From the IMG/VR virus record IMGVR_UViG_3300050120_000051, positions 1 to 31,485 of that record: a DNA stretch of 31,485 nucleotides. One strand, written 5' to 3'. The notes beneath the pieces were generated by a model. The model saw nothing but the letters and a program-made list of their open reading frames with translations, did not search any database and had not been told where the DNA came from. Origin of the DNA: a virus. The translations under genes and the position numbers were made by a program. Shown here piece after piece: positions 11,914 to 20,390 of the stretch. Position 1 is the first letter of the stretch; each line of letters opens with the position of its first letter.

Positions 11914-13754
11914 GCGGGTCGCCTAATGCCGGCGGCACCGCGTCGGACCAGGTCGACGAGCCCGAGGCCGACGAGGTTACCGCCTACGCCAGCGCGGTCG
12001 TGGCCGGCGATATCGTGGCCGGGCCGCTGGTCCGCGCCGCTTGCGCGCGGCATCTGCAGGATCTGCTGACCGGCGCCGAGCGCGGCCTCTCGTTCAACGT
12101 CGCCGCCGCGCAACGGGCCATCGGTTTTTTCGCGACCGTGCTCACCGTCGAGGTCGAGGGCCGCGACGAATACGACGAGATTGTTACCTGGTCGATTCCC
12201 TTCGTGCTGCAGCCCTGGCAGGCCTTCATTGTCGGCTCGCTGTTCGGCTGGAAAAACGCGCAAGGGTTTCGCCGCTTTCGCCGCGCCTATGTCGAGATCG
12301 GCAAGGGCAACGGCAAGTCGCCGCTCGCCGCCGGCATCGGCCATTACATGATGCTGTCTTGCGGAAAAATCCGCGCCGAAATTTATTCCGCGGCGACCGA
12401 CAAGGATCAGGCCGCCATTCTGTTTCGCGACGCGGTCGCGATGTACGAGCGCTCGCCGGCGTTGCGCCGGCGCCTCAAACCGAAGGGCGCTAATCCGGTC
12501 ACCGAGCTGCTGACCAAAAAGCCGGGCGTTAATTCGTTCTTCAAGACCATTGCCTCGGAAAAGCGCGGCAAGTCCGGCATTCGTCCCTATTGCGCGCTAA
12601 TCGACGAGGTCCACGAGCATCCGGACAATTCCGTTATCGAAATGATGCGGGCCGGAACCAAGGGCAATCAGGAAGCCCTGCTGTTCGAGATCACCAACTC
12701 CGGCTTCGACAAAAAAACCGTATGCGGCCAGGAGCATGATTATTCCGCGCAGATCCTGACCGGCACGGCCGAGAGCGACGCCTGGTTTGCTTACATCGCA
12801 TGTCTGGATGAGGCCGACGATCCGTTCGAGGACGAGGCGTGCTGGCCGAAGGCCAACCCGAACCTTGGCGTCTCGATCCAGCTGCCATTCATCCGCGAGC
12901 AGGTACAGGAAGCCCGCGGCATGCCGTCGAAGGATGGCCTGGTCCGCCGGCTGCACTTCTGCCAATGGACCGAAAGCGAAAACTCGGCGATCCCGCGCAA
13001 GACCTGGATGGCCTGCGAGGGCGCAGTCGATCCCGACAAGCTGACCGCCGATGGCTTTCCCTGTTTCGGTGGCCTCGATATCTCCCGCACCCGGGATTTG
13101 ACCGCGTTCAGTCTGACCTGGTTGCTGGACGCGACCAAGGACCAGTGGCGTTTCGCGCAGAAGACCTGGTTTTGGACGCCAAAAACTACGCTTCGCGAGC
13201 GCGCCAAGTCCGACCGCGCGCCGTATGAGCTTTGGGTGGAGCAAGGGTTTCTCGAGGCCGTACCTGGTCCGCGCATCAAATATTCCTGGCTCGCCGACGC
13301 GCTGCTTGTGCTGAACGCGCGTTTCCATCCGGTCATGATCGGCGGCGATCAATACGGCCTCGAGCAGCTGCAGGAGGCGCTCGGTGCGGTCGGCGGCACG
13401 CTGCCGATCGAGGTGCATCCACAGGGCTTTCAGCGTCGGGTTATGGGTGAACGCTCCGGCGATCACACCAACGAAACCGGCGCCGACGACATCGTGCTGT
13501 GGATGCCGGATTCCATCAACAAGTTCGAGGCCGCGCTGCTCGAGCAGCGGATCACAATCGATCCGAATCCCGTCATGCGCATGTGCGCCGGCGGCGTGGT
13601 CTATGAACAGAACCGAACAGGGCACCGCATGTTTGCCAAGGACAAGGCCACCCAGCGCATCGACGGCATGGTGTCCGGGGCCATGAGCATCGGCATTGCC
13701 ACAACTTCAAAAACTAGCCTGATCACAGGCGCTGACGCTTTGACGGTGATCTGA
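11904..13754 (+). CDS. terL: Terminase large subunit
   Basis: The 616-aa protein is the packaging motor and nuclease. The ATPase domain has a Walker A, GKGNGKS, at residues 133-139 and a Walker B with catalytic Glu, ALIDEVHEH, at about 231-239. The RNase H-like nuclease domain begins at GGLDISRTRDLTAF, with further acidic motifs at GGDQYGLEQL and GADDIVLWM. Length is normal for HK97/P27-type TerL. ATG 11904 has a GAGG nine bases upstream; ATG 11910 is an alternative that would overlap the methyltransferase stop as ATGA. Its own stop shares one base with the portal start (TGATG). Confidence 0.93.
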   Translation: MPMSGSPNAGGTASDQVDEPEADEVTAYASAVVAGDIVAGPLVRAACARHLQDLLTGAERGLSFNVAAAQRAIGFFATVLTVEVEGRDEYDEIVTWSIPFVLQPWQAFIVGSLFGWKNAQGFRRFRRAYVEIGKGNGKSPLAAGIGHYMMLSCGKIRAEIYSAATDKDQAAILFRDAVAMYERSPALRRRLKPKGANPVTELLTKKPGVNSFFKTIASEKRGKSGIRPYCALIDEVHEHPDNSVIEMMRAGTKGNQEALLFEITNSGFDKKTVCGQEHDYSAQILTGTAESDAWFAYIACLDEADDPFEDEACWPKANPNLGVSIQLPFIREQVQEARGMPSKDGLVRRLHFCQWTESENSAIPRKTWMACEGAVDPDKLTADGFPCFGGLDISRTRDLTAFSLTWLLDATKDQWRFAQKTWFWTPKTTLRERAKSDRAPYELWVEQGFLEAVPGPRIKYSWLADALLVLNARFHPVMIGGDQYGLEQLQEALGAVGGTLPIEVHPQGFQRRVMGERSGDHTNETGADDIVLWMPDSINKFEAALLEQRITIDPNPVMRMCAGGVVYEQNRTGHRMFAKDKATQRIDGMVSGAMSIGIATTSKTSLITGADALTVI

Positions 13755-15103
13755 TGGGACTGTTTTCAGGCGTCGGCTCCGCGGTTCGCATTGTAGCGGA
13801 CATGTTCGATCCGAACGGCAAGCGCGACATGTCGAATCCGCAATATTGGGCGGATTTCGGCGGCACGCTCAGTCTGGCCGGCGTCAACGTGACCGAGCGG
13901 CGGGTGTCGCAGCTCGGCGCCGTGCAGGCGGTTCGCTTCGGCCTGGCCGGCGCGATGTCGTCGCTGCCGGTCATGGTCTACAAGCGCGGCAAGAACGGCG
14001 CCCGCAAGGAGATGCCGAAGCATCCCTTGACCGCGCTGCTCGCCAGGCCGAACGGATGGAACACGCAGGCGGAATTTTTCGGCGAGATCGCCTGGCATCT
14101 GTCGTATTGGCGCAACGCCTATTGCGTGATTCATCCCGGCACCGATTATGCCATCGGCTCGCTGGAAATCCTGCACCCGCGGCGCCTGGCGCGGATCTGG
14201 CGCGGCCTCGACGGCCACGTCTATTACACCTTCAATCCGCCGGCGACGATCGCGCAGCCGTCGACGCTGCTCGCTGTCACCTATCGCGATGACTCGATCT
14301 GGCATTTGCGCGCCAATCCATTGAGCGAGGATGGTCTGCTCGGTGTGCCGATCTGGGAAACCTCCCGCGACGTGTTCGGCCGCGCCATCGCCGTGCATGA
14401 ATACGGCGACGTATGGTTTCAGAACTCCGGCCAGTCCGGCGGCACGCTCGAGCATCCCGGCAATTTCAAGGACAAGGCCGACGAAAAGTCTTTTCTCGAA
14501 TCCTGGCGCGAGGCCGGCACGGGTCGCAATCGCCACAAGGATCGGCTGCTCAAATTCGGCGTCAAATATAATCCGATCAAGGTCACCAACGCCGAGGCGC
14601 AGCTGCTCGAGACCGAAAAGAGCGCCGACGTCGATATTTTCGGGCTCTGGAGTTTCCCGCCGCATCGCGCCGCGCGGCTCGACCGCGCCACAAATAACAA
14701 CATCGAGCAGCAATCGCTCGATTTCGTGATCTACAGCCTGGCGCCGCTCGCCATCGCGCTCGAGCAGGGCGCCGAGCGCGATCTGTTGCTGGAAAATGAT
14801 GACGGCCGGCTATTCGTTGAATTCAATTTCAATGCGCTTTTGCGCGGCGATCTGCGCAGCCGTTATGCCGCCTACCTGATCGGCCGGCAGGGCGAGTGGC
14901 TGTCCGCTAACGACGTACTGCGCTTTGAAAATATGAACCCGCGCACCGATCCGGACGGCGACACCTACGTCAATCCGATCACGAAAACCGCGCCGACCAG
15001 CGTCGGCGGCGAGGATGATCCGGCGCAGCAAAATTCCGGCAACAAACCGGGCAATGGCAACAAGGACAAAACCGATGGCGGCAATGGCAACGAAAAGCCC
15101 TGA
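13754..15103 (+). CDS. HK97-family portal protein
   Basis: The 449-aa protein fits the HK97 portal family in length and motifs: AVRFGLAGAMSSLPVMVYKR, the HPLTALLARPNGW segment, FFGEIAWHLSYWRNAYCVI, the DDSIWHLRANPLSEDGLLG loop, and the LETEKSADVDIFGLWSFPPHR region before the wing helices. Twelve copies would form the DNA channel at the capsid vertex. The last 40 residues are a Gly/Asn/Lys-rich tail. The start overlaps the terL stop by one base. Confidence 0.93.
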   Translation: MGLFSGVGSAVRIVADMFDPNGKRDMSNPQYWADFGGTLSLAGVNVTERRVSQLGAVQAVRFGLAGAMSSLPVMVYKRGKNGARKEMPKHPLTALLARPNGWNTQAEFFGEIAWHLSYWRNAYCVIHPGTDYAIGSLEILHPRRLARIWRGLDGHVYYTFNPPATIAQPSTLLAVTYRDDSIWHLRANPLSEDGLLGVPIWETSRDVFGRAIAVHEYGDVWFQNSGQSGGTLEHPGNFKDKADEKSFLESWREAGTGRNRHKDRLLKFGVKYNPIKVTNAEAQLLETEKSADVDIFGLWSFPPHRAARLDRATNNNIEQQSLDFVIYSLAPLAIALEQGAERDLLLENDDGRLFVEFNFNALLRGDLRSRYAAYLIGRQGEWLSANDVLRFENMNPRTDPDGDTYVNPITKTAPTSVGGEDDPAQQNSGNKPGNGNKDKTDGGNGNEKP

Positions 15104-15953
15104 GTTGCGTGACGTGATGCTGCAGCTCGCCGCCATCGATCCGCTGGTCGCGCTCGATGTCGCTTGCCTGTCCGAATATCTGTTGCGTGCCGCCGGCGTC
15201 GAGCCGGCGCCGCGGCTCGCCGCTTCGGCCGCGAGCGGCGGCAAGAGCGGATCAGTCGCGATCATACCCGTGCACGGCGCGCTGTATCCGCGTGGCGGCC
15301 GAAGCCTCTACGGATCCTTTACCGGCATGGACGGCCTGCGCAGCCAGGTCGCGGCCCATGCTGCGGATCCCGACGTATCGGCGATCATCGCGCATTTCGA
15401 CTCGCCGGGCGGCACCGTCGCCGGCACGCCGGAAACCGCCGCGGCCTTCAAGGCGGCGGCAACGCAAAAGCCGGTCATTGCCATGGTCGATAGCCTGGCC
15501 GCGTCGGCGGCCTATTGGATTGCCTCGCAATGCTCTGAAATCGTGATGGCGCCGTCTGCCGATGTAGGCTCGATCGGCGCCATGATCCTGCACGCCGATG
15601 TGTCGGACGCCTTGAGCCAAATGGGCGTCAAAATGACCATGATCCGTTCGGCGCAATCGCCGCAGAAAAACGAGGCGCATCCGTTCGCGCCGCTGTCGGA
15701 TGATGCGCGTTCGTTCCTGCAGGGCCGTGTCGACGAAGCCGGCACCGATTTTATCAAGGCGGTTGCGTCTGGGCGCCGCGTTACCCAGGCCAAGGTCAGG
15801 GACGAATTCGGCCAGGGCCGCGTCTATGGCGCCAAGGACGCGCTGTCGCGCGGCATGGTCGATCGCGTCGCCACGCTGGACGATGTCGTTGGCGGCCTGC
15901 AGCAAAAGCGCGCCGCCACCGGCCGGCGCCGCTCGGCCTTCCTGTTCGAATAG
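15075..15953 (+). CDS. S49-family (SppA-like) prohead protease
   Basis: The protein is a serine peptidase of the S49 clan as used by lambda-C-like proteases: SVAIIPVHGALYPRG, AHFDSPGGTVAGTPETA, then VDSLAASAAYWIASQCSEI (nucleophile Ser in the AASAAYW motif), and the closing GRVYGAKDALSRGMVD. It would cut scaffold and capsid precursors inside the prohead. The start is uncertain: ATG 15075 (292 aa) has AAGGA eight bases upstream, ATG 15084 and 15054 are alternatives. All overlap the portal 3' end. No separate scaffold gene is seen; the capsid's own N-terminal coiled coil probably fills that role. Confidence 0.88.
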   Translation: MAAMATKSPELRDVMLQLAAIDPLVALDVACLSEYLLRAAGVEPAPRLAASAASGGKSGSVAIIPVHGALYPRGGRSLYGSFTGMDGLRSQVAAHAADPDVSAIIAHFDSPGGTVAGTPETAAAFKAAATQKPVIAMVDSLAASAAYWIASQCSEIVMAPSADVGSIGAMILHADVSDALSQMGVKMTMIRSAQSPQKNEAHPFAPLSDDARSFLQGRVDEAGTDFIKAVASGRRVTQAKVRDEFGQGRVYGAKDALSRGMVDRVATLDDVVGGLQQKRAATGRRRSAFLFE

Positions 15954-15994
15954 CCAAACTTTTTCACGCGTTCTCAGTCGCTCCACCCGCGTCC

Positions 15995-16031
15995 GCCCGG
16001 ACAGCGGGGCAATGGGCGCATCTGTCCGGGC
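15995..16031 (+). other. Perfect 10-bp hairpin just upstream of the capsid gene
   Basis: GCCCGGACAG (15995-16004) pairs perfectly with CTGTCCGGGC (16022-16031) around a 17-nt loop. There is no U-tract. It ends seven bases before the AAGGAG ribosome binding site of the capsid gene, so it sits at the 5' edge of that translation unit. Confidence 0.7.
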
Positions 16032-16051
16032 AATCACAAGGAGATGATCCC

Positions 16052-17356
16052 ATGAAGGATCTGAAGAAACTGCGCCAGGCCCGTATCGCCAAGGCCCAGA
16101 ACGGCAAGACCAAGCTGGCGGCGTTGAATGCGTTGCTCGAGAAGGCCGAGCTGACCGAAGCCGAGACCGCCCAGCTGGCGGCGCTCGAGGCCGAAATCGA
16201 CGTTCTCGAGGGCGAAGTGAACGCGCTCGACGTCGAGATCGCCGCCGAGGAAAAGAAGGCCAAGCTCGCCACCCTGTTCACCACCACGGCCGGCCTGATT
16301 CCGGCCCGTTCGATCCAGGTCAACGATCTCAATCCCGAGACCACGGGCGGTTTCCGCAACGTCGCCGATTTCGCGATCTCGGTTCGCAGCGCGCTCACTG
16401 GCGGCGGTTTCGATCCGCGGCTCGGCGCCGCGCCGGCGAATTTCCAGCAGAACCAGGGCGGCGCCGGCGAAGGCTTCCTGACGCCGACCGACTATCGCGA
16501 CCAGATCTGGGCTCTGGCGTTTCCCGACAATGATCTGCTCAGTCTGTGCAACCCGGAGCCGACCAACTCGAATGCGATTTCGCTTCCGAAGGACGAAACC
16601 ACGCCTTGGGGCGCGGCCGGCGTTCAGGCCGGTTGGCGGATCGAGGCTGGCCAGATGTCGGCGACCAAGGCTGCGATCACCGGCGCCATGATGCAGCTCC
16701 ACGAGCTGTATGCCTTCGTGATCGCGACCGACGAGTTGATGAGCGACGCGCCGCGGCTGAATGCCAGGCTCACCGTTCAGTCCGGTCGAGCCATCAACTG
16801 GAAAGCGTCGGACGGCGTCATGTGGGGCGATGGCAACGGCAAGCCGTTGGGCTTCATGAACTCGAAAGCGCTGGTGACCGTTGCCAAGGATGCCGGCCAG
16901 GCCGCCAAGACCCTATCTGTCAACAACATTGCTTCGCAGCTGGCGCGGCTGCTGGCGACCGGCGGCAATCCGGTCTGGATTGCCAACCGGGACATTCTCC
17001 CGCAGCTGATCGCGCTCGTGATCGGCAACCAGCCGGCTTGGGTGCCATTCAATCAGGGCCTCGTCGGCGGTCCCGGCGGCTACCTGCTCGGCTATCCCGT
17101 GTACTTCAACGAGCACGCGCAGACGCTGGGCACGCTCGGCGACCTCGTGCTGGCCGATCTCACTGGCTATGCGCTGGCCAGCAAGATCGGGCAGGGCATC
17201 GAGTTCGCGTCATCGATCCATCTGTTCTTCGACTACAACATGTCGGCGTTCCGTTGGACCTTCCGTCTCGGCGGCCAGCCCTATCTGTCGGCGCCGGTCG
17301 CGCCGGCGAATGGTGCGAACACCAAGTCGCATTTCGTCGCGCTCGCTGCCCGGTAA
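16052..17356 (+). CDS. Major capsid protein, HK97 fold
   Basis: The 434-aa protein has an N-terminal coiled coil, about residues 18-75 (ALLEKAELTEAETAQLAALEAEI and on), which is the cleaved delta/scaffold domain of HK97-type capsids. The shell domain follows, with FLTPTDYRDQIWALA, NPEPTNSNAISLPKDET, the GWRIEAGQMSATKAAI loop, LMSDAPRLNARLTVQSGRAI, DGVMWGDGNGKPLGFMN, WIANRDILPQL, LLGYPVYFNEHAQ and the closing HLFFDYNMSAFRW. It is preceded by AAGGAG (16038-16043), a strong ribosome binding site. The S49 protease directly upstream would cleave near the end of the coiled coil. Confidence 0.93.
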   Translation: MKDLKKLRQARIAKAQNGKTKLAALNALLEKAELTEAETAQLAALEAEIDVLEGEVNALDVEIAAEEKKAKLATLFTTTAGLIPARSIQVNDLNPETTGGFRNVADFAISVRSALTGGGFDPRLGAAPANFQQNQGGAGEGFLTPTDYRDQIWALAFPDNDLLSLCNPEPTNSNAISLPKDETTPWGAAGVQAGWRIEAGQMSATKAAITGAMMQLHELYAFVIATDELMSDAPRLNARLTVQSGRAINWKASDGVMWGDGNGKPLGFMNSKALVTVAKDAGQAAKTLSVNNIASQLARLLATGGNPVWIANRDILPQLIALVIGNQPAWVPFNQGLVGGPGGYLLGYPVYFNEHAQTLGTLGDLVLADLTGYALASKIGQGIEFASSIHLFFDYNMSAFRWTFRLGGQPYLSAPVAPANGANTKSHFVALAAR

Positions 17357-17373
17357 TCCGGCCGCAAATATTG

Positions 17374-17400
17374 GCCCGCGCGCTACGGCCGCGCGCGGGC
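17374..17400 (+). other. Perfect 10-bp GC hairpin after the capsid gene
   Basis: GCCCGCGCGC (17374-17383) and GCGCGCGGGC (17391-17400) form a fully paired stem with the loop TACGGCC. No U-tract follows, so it is not a normal intrinsic terminator. It lies 18 bp after the capsid stop. Confidence 0.7.
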
Positions 17401-17450
17401 TGCTCGTTGCCTTCCGCCCTTCAATTCATTCAAACCGAAAGGGACACCTG

Positions 17451-17906
17451 ATGTCCGAAATCAACCTCAAGCCGTCGCAGCGCGTCGGCATTCTCACTGC
17501 AATCGATCCCGTGTCATCTGCCGCCCTGAAAACCTCGGCCTGGGTCGACGCCACGCTCTACCACAATATTTTGGCGTTGATCGACGTCGGCGTGATCGCT
17601 GCGACCGGCACCCTCGACGCCAAGCTGCAGCAGGCGACCGATAACGCCGGCACCGGCGCCAAGGACATCGCCGGCAAGGCGATTGTGCAGATGACGCAGG
17701 CCGCCGGCGCCGGCAATCAGCAGGCGCTCATCAACCTGAAGCAGGAAGAACTCGACATCAACAACGGCTTCAAGTTCGTGGCGTTGAAGATCACGCCGGC
17801 TGTGGCCGCTTCGCTGATCTCTGGCGCGCTGCTCGGCTTTGATCCGCGCTACGGCTCGGCCTCCGACACCGTCAACGAGAATGCGACGGTCGTCCAGGTC
17901 ATCTAA
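17451..17906 (+). CDS. Probable virion protein (decoration or head stabilisation)
   Basis: The 151-aa protein begins at ATG 17451 with AAAGGGA upstream; longer in-frame starts run into the capsid gene and are rejected. It contains WVDATLYHNILALIDVGVIAAT, LDAKLQQATDNAGTGAKDIAG, then EELDINNGFKFVALKITPAVAA and a GFDPRYG ending. The pattern of VDAKLQQAxDxxGxGAKDI and KFVALKIT is one I associate with capsid-neighbour proteins of proteobacterial siphophages. Position between capsid and connector, and its own strong ribosome binding site, point to an abundant structural protein. Confidence 0.65.
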   Translation: MSEINLKPSQRVGILTAIDPVSSAALKTSAWVDATLYHNILALIDVGVIAATGTLDAKLQQATDNAGTGAKDIAGKAIVQMTQAAGAGNQQALINLKQEELDINNGFKFVALKITPAVAASLISGALLGFDPRYGSASDTVNENATVVQVI

Positions 17907-17915
17907 CGCGAACCC

Positions 17916-17946
17916 GCCGGCGCGCGATTCAAACCCGCGCGCCGGC
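17916..17946 (+). other. Perfect 11-bp GC hairpin after the decoration-like gene
   Basis: GCCGGCGCGCG (17916-17926) pairs perfectly with CGCGCGCCGGC (17936-17946) around a 9-nt loop, ATTCAAACC. No U-tract follows. It sits in the short gap before the connector gene. Confidence 0.7.
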
Positions 17947-17975
17947 GCACTGCCGGCAAACAGACAGAGGCCGCC

Positions 17976-18551
17976 ATGCTCCGCGTCATCACCAAAGCAG
18001 ATGCCGATCCTGTCTCGCTTGAAGAGGCCAAAAAGCATTTGCGCATCGATTATGACGATGACGATGACACGATCGCGGCGCTGATCTCGGCCGCGACGTT
18101 GCAGGCGCAGAGCGTGACGCAACGCCGCTTTGTCACCCAGACCGTCGAATATGTTTTGCAGCACTGGCATCATCCGATCGAGCTGCCGATCAAGCCGGTC
18201 GCCAAGGACGGCGTCGTATCGATCACATATGTCGATTGGGTAACGCAGGCGCCGCTGGTGCTCGACCCGTCGCAATATGTCGTTAAGACCGATGGCGAAA
18301 CGGTCTCCATCATCCGGGCCTATTCCGTAATTTGGCCGCTGGTTTTCAAATTCTCACCCGAGCCGATCGTCATTCAGTTCAAGGTCGGCACCGCCGTTGC
18401 AGATGTGCCGGCCAACGTCAAAGCCGCGATCAAGCTGACGGTCGGGCATCTCTACGAAAACCGGCAAGACGTAATCATCGCATCCACCCGATCGGCGATT
18501 GCTGAATTGCCGCTGGGCGCGATGTCGCTCTTGCTTTCCGAAACTTGGTAA
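17976..18551 (+). CDS. Head-tail connector, gp6-like (phiE125 gp8 family)
   Basis: The 191-aa protein matches the connector family: SLEEAKKHLRIDYDDDDDTI, then LISAATLQAQSVTQRRFVTQTVEY, the beta part LPIKPVAKDGVVSITYVDW, and the closing helix VKAAIKLTVGHLYENRQDV. These proteins form a ring under the portal and start neck assembly. An AGAGG sequence lies 5 nt before the ATG. The late placing after the decoration-like gene is normal for lambda-like phages of this type. Confidence 0.85.
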   Translation: MLRVITKADADPVSLEEAKKHLRIDYDDDDDTIAALISAATLQAQSVTQRRFVTQTVEYVLQHWHHPIELPIKPVAKDGVVSITYVDWVTQAPLVLDPSQYVVKTDGETVSIIRAYSVIWPLVFKFSPEPIVIQFKVGTAVADVPANVKAAIKLTVGHLYENRQDVIIASTRSAIAELPLGAMSLLLSETW

Positions 18552-18576
18552 CTCTCACAAACCCAGGAGGCTGCTC

Positions 18577-19074
18577 ATGTCGCTTACAACCACCATTCGT
18601 TCGTCGATTGCCGGCGAATATATCCGAAGCGTTGGCGGTCGTCCGATCGTCGACGACATTCCGCCGAGCCAGGATTTGCTGCTCGCCAGCGGCACCGGCG
18701 CCGGCGCCGCCGACATTGCGTTTTCCGATCACCGCACCCTGGCGTCGGCGACCAGCGAAAACCTCGATCTATCGGGCTCGCTGACCGACGCGTTCGGCCA
18801 GCTCATCGCGGCCGTGCATGTGAAAGCGATCGAGATCCACGCCGACGAGGCCAACACCACCAACCTGACAGTCGGGGCCTCCGGCGCCAATGCGTTCCAG
18901 GGGCCGTTCGCGGACGTGACCGATGGCCTGGTCATCAAGCCGGGCGGTCGCCTGGTGATCGCGGATCCTGTCGGCTGGCCCGTTGTGGCCGCCACCGGCG
19001 ACATTCTCAAGGTCGCCAACGCCGCCGGCGCCGCGGCGTCGTACACCGTCAAGATCATCGCGGCGTCGGCGTAA
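18577..19074 (+). CDS. Conserved phage structural protein of unknown role
   Basis: The ATG at 18577 has a near-perfect ribosome binding site, AGGAGG, seven bases upstream, indicating high expression. The 165-aa product is strand-rich: FSDHRTLASATSENLDLSGSLTDAFG, then VKAIEIHADEANTTNLTVGASGANAFQGPFAD, IKPGGRLVIADP and ILKVANAAGAAASYTVKII. This pattern is widespread in phage head-neck clusters, where it is usually annotated as a hypothetical or structural protein. Its position between connector and head closure suggests a minor virion component. Confidence 0.65.
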   Translation: MSLTTTIRSSIAGEYIRSVGGRPIVDDIPPSQDLLLASGTGAGAADIAFSDHRTLASATSENLDLSGSLTDAFGQLIAAVHVKAIEIHADEANTTNLTVGASGANAFQGPFADVTDGLVIKPGGRLVIADPVGWPVVAATGDILKVANAAGAAASYTVKIIAASA

Positions 19075-19080
19075 CCGCTC

Positions 19081-19422
19081 ATGACCATCGGCTCCCTTCG
19101 CGAACGTGTCCGCTTTGAAAAGCGCGGCCAGGCCGACGACGGCCTTGGCAACGTGCAATCCGGGCCGTTCGCGGAGGTGTTTACCTGTAGCGCGGAGATC
19201 CTGCCAAGGCTCGGCAGCGAGACCGTGCTGGCGGCGCGGCTGGCCGGCACCCAGCCGATGCTGATCACGGTTCGAATGTGTGCGGCGATCAAGGATATCG
19301 CTGCCGATTGGCGCATCGTCGATGTCAGGAAAAAAGTCGTCTACGACATCAAGGCATTCAGTAATCCCGACATGAAGCGGCAATATCTGGAAATTCTGGC
19401 GGTTGCAGGAGTGGCGACATGA
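19081..19422 (+). CDS. Head closure / head-tail joining protein
   Basis: The 113-aa protein shows the small beta-barrel pattern of phage head-tail adaptors (SPP1 gp16-like): IGSLRERVRFEKRGQADDGLGN, FTCSAEILPRLGSETVLAARLAG, a strand MLITVRMCAAIKDIAADWRIV, and KVVYDIKAFSN. The LRxRVxFEKR opening and the WRIVDxR strand are typical. It joins the connector to the tail. Its stop overlaps the next start as ATGA. Confidence 0.82.
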   Translation: MTIGSLRERVRFEKRGQADDGLGNVQSGPFAEVFTCSAEILPRLGSETVLAARLAGTQPMLITVRMCAAIKDIAADWRIVDVRKKVVYDIKAFSNPDMKRQYLEILAVAGVAT

Positions 19423-19958
19423 GCAACAATCCCAGCGTGCGCCAGTTCCGGACCGATATGCTCGACCTGGTCAACAAGGCCAAATACAATTTCCATCAGG
19501 AAATACTGGCGATGGCCGACGAGCTGGTCGGCAACATTCAGAGCGCGATCGAGCATAGCGTGTCCGGCAATCTTAAAAAGTCGGTTCGCAAAAAGGATGT
19601 GTCAACGGCCGACGAGACCAAGCTGTCGGTCCTGGTGCTGGCCGGCGGGCCGCTGACCACCAAGCGCGAGGCCTCGGGATCCTTCGACTACGCGCTGGCC
19701 GAGGAATTTGGCACCCGCAGGGAAGGACCGCGGCCGTTCTTTTACAACACAGTCCGCTTCTACAAGGCGCAAGCCGAGGAGAAGTACCGCGAGACCCTCG
19801 AACAGACGATCGAGGAAAACAATAAGGTTCGCGGCCTTCGCGCCAACAATTACAACAACGTCGGAGTCAACTCTGTGCGCTTTGGGATAACGATGCAGAC
19901 CAGGACGACAATTTCGTCAGGATATCGCGGCGCCGTCGTCATTCAAAAGCGCAGCTGA
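19419..19958 (+). CDS. HK97 gp10-like neck/tail protein
   Basis: The 179-aa protein has a long N-terminal helix (AKYNFHQEILAMADELVGNIQSAI), the SGNLKKSVR motif, a strand (ETKLSVLVLAGGPLT), and FDYALAEEFGTRREGPRPFFYNTVR, the conserved core of the HK97 gp10 family. These proteins act in tail completion or the neck. The last 40 residues are Asn/Thr-rich and unusual (RANNYNNVGVNSV). It shares one base with the next gene (TGATG). Confidence 0.85.
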   Translation: MSNNPSVRQFRTDMLDLVNKAKYNFHQEILAMADELVGNIQSAIEHSVSGNLKKSVRKKDVSTADETKLSVLVLAGGPLTTKREASGSFDYALAEEFGTRREGPRPFFYNTVRFYKAQAEEKYRETLEQTIEENNKVRGLRANNYNNVGVNSVRFGITMQTRTTISSGYRGAVVIQKRS

Positions 19959-20377
19959 TGCTGACCGATCCAAGCCTCGACATTCAGTCTGCGATCGTTG
20001 CCGCGCTTAAGCCGGTTCTGCCGGATACGCTTGGCGCGCGGATCTATGATTCCGTCCCGGCGCCGGTCGCGCCGGCGACCTTTGTGGCGTTTCCGTATGT
20101 CACCGTTGGCAATGGCGACGTGATGCCGGAGCTGGGCGAGGGTACTGACTCGGCCGACACCATGATCCAGGTCGACGCCTGGTCACGTGAGGTCGGTTTT
20201 GGCGAGGTCAAGACCGTGGCGCGCGCGATCATCGCCGTGCTGCACGATGCCGATTTGCAAGTTCCGAACCAGCGTAACGTGTCGATCCTGCTTCACTCCG
20301 CCACCTACCTCCGCGATCCAGACGGCCTGACCCGTCACGCGGCCCTGCAATTCAAAATTCAAACCGACGCCAACTAA
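19958..20377 (+). CDS. DUF3168 tail terminator/completion protein
   Basis: The 139-aa protein follows the DUF3168 layout: LDIQSAIVAALKPVLPDTLGARIYDSVP, FPYVTVGNGDVMPELGEG, DTMIQVDAWSREVGFGEVKTVARAII and the DGLTRHAALQFKI end. The family forms the tail terminator ring at the tail's upper end. Position directly before the major tail protein agrees. Confidence 0.85.
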   Translation: MLTDPSLDIQSAIVAALKPVLPDTLGARIYDSVPAPVAPATFVAFPYVTVGNGDVMPELGEGTDSADTMIQVDAWSREVGFGEVKTVARAIIAVLHDADLQVPNQRNVSILLHSATYLRDPDGLTRHAALQFKIQTDAN

Positions 20378-20390
20378 GGAGAATGCCGCA

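Noticed and set aside
12597-13625. 342-aa open frame on the minus strand
   Set aside because: It lies wholly antisense to the terminase gene, whose motifs are intact. High GC in third positions creates long antisense frames; the sequence has no recognisable domain.
13766-14713. 315-aa open frame on the minus strand
   Set aside because: It is fully antisense to the portal gene and lacks a domain or ribosome binding site. It is a mirror of the GC-rich coding frame.
17374-17400. Intrinsic terminator after the capsid gene
   Set aside because: The stem is strong but there is no run of Ts after it, and late genes continue in the same direction. It is listed as a hairpin only.
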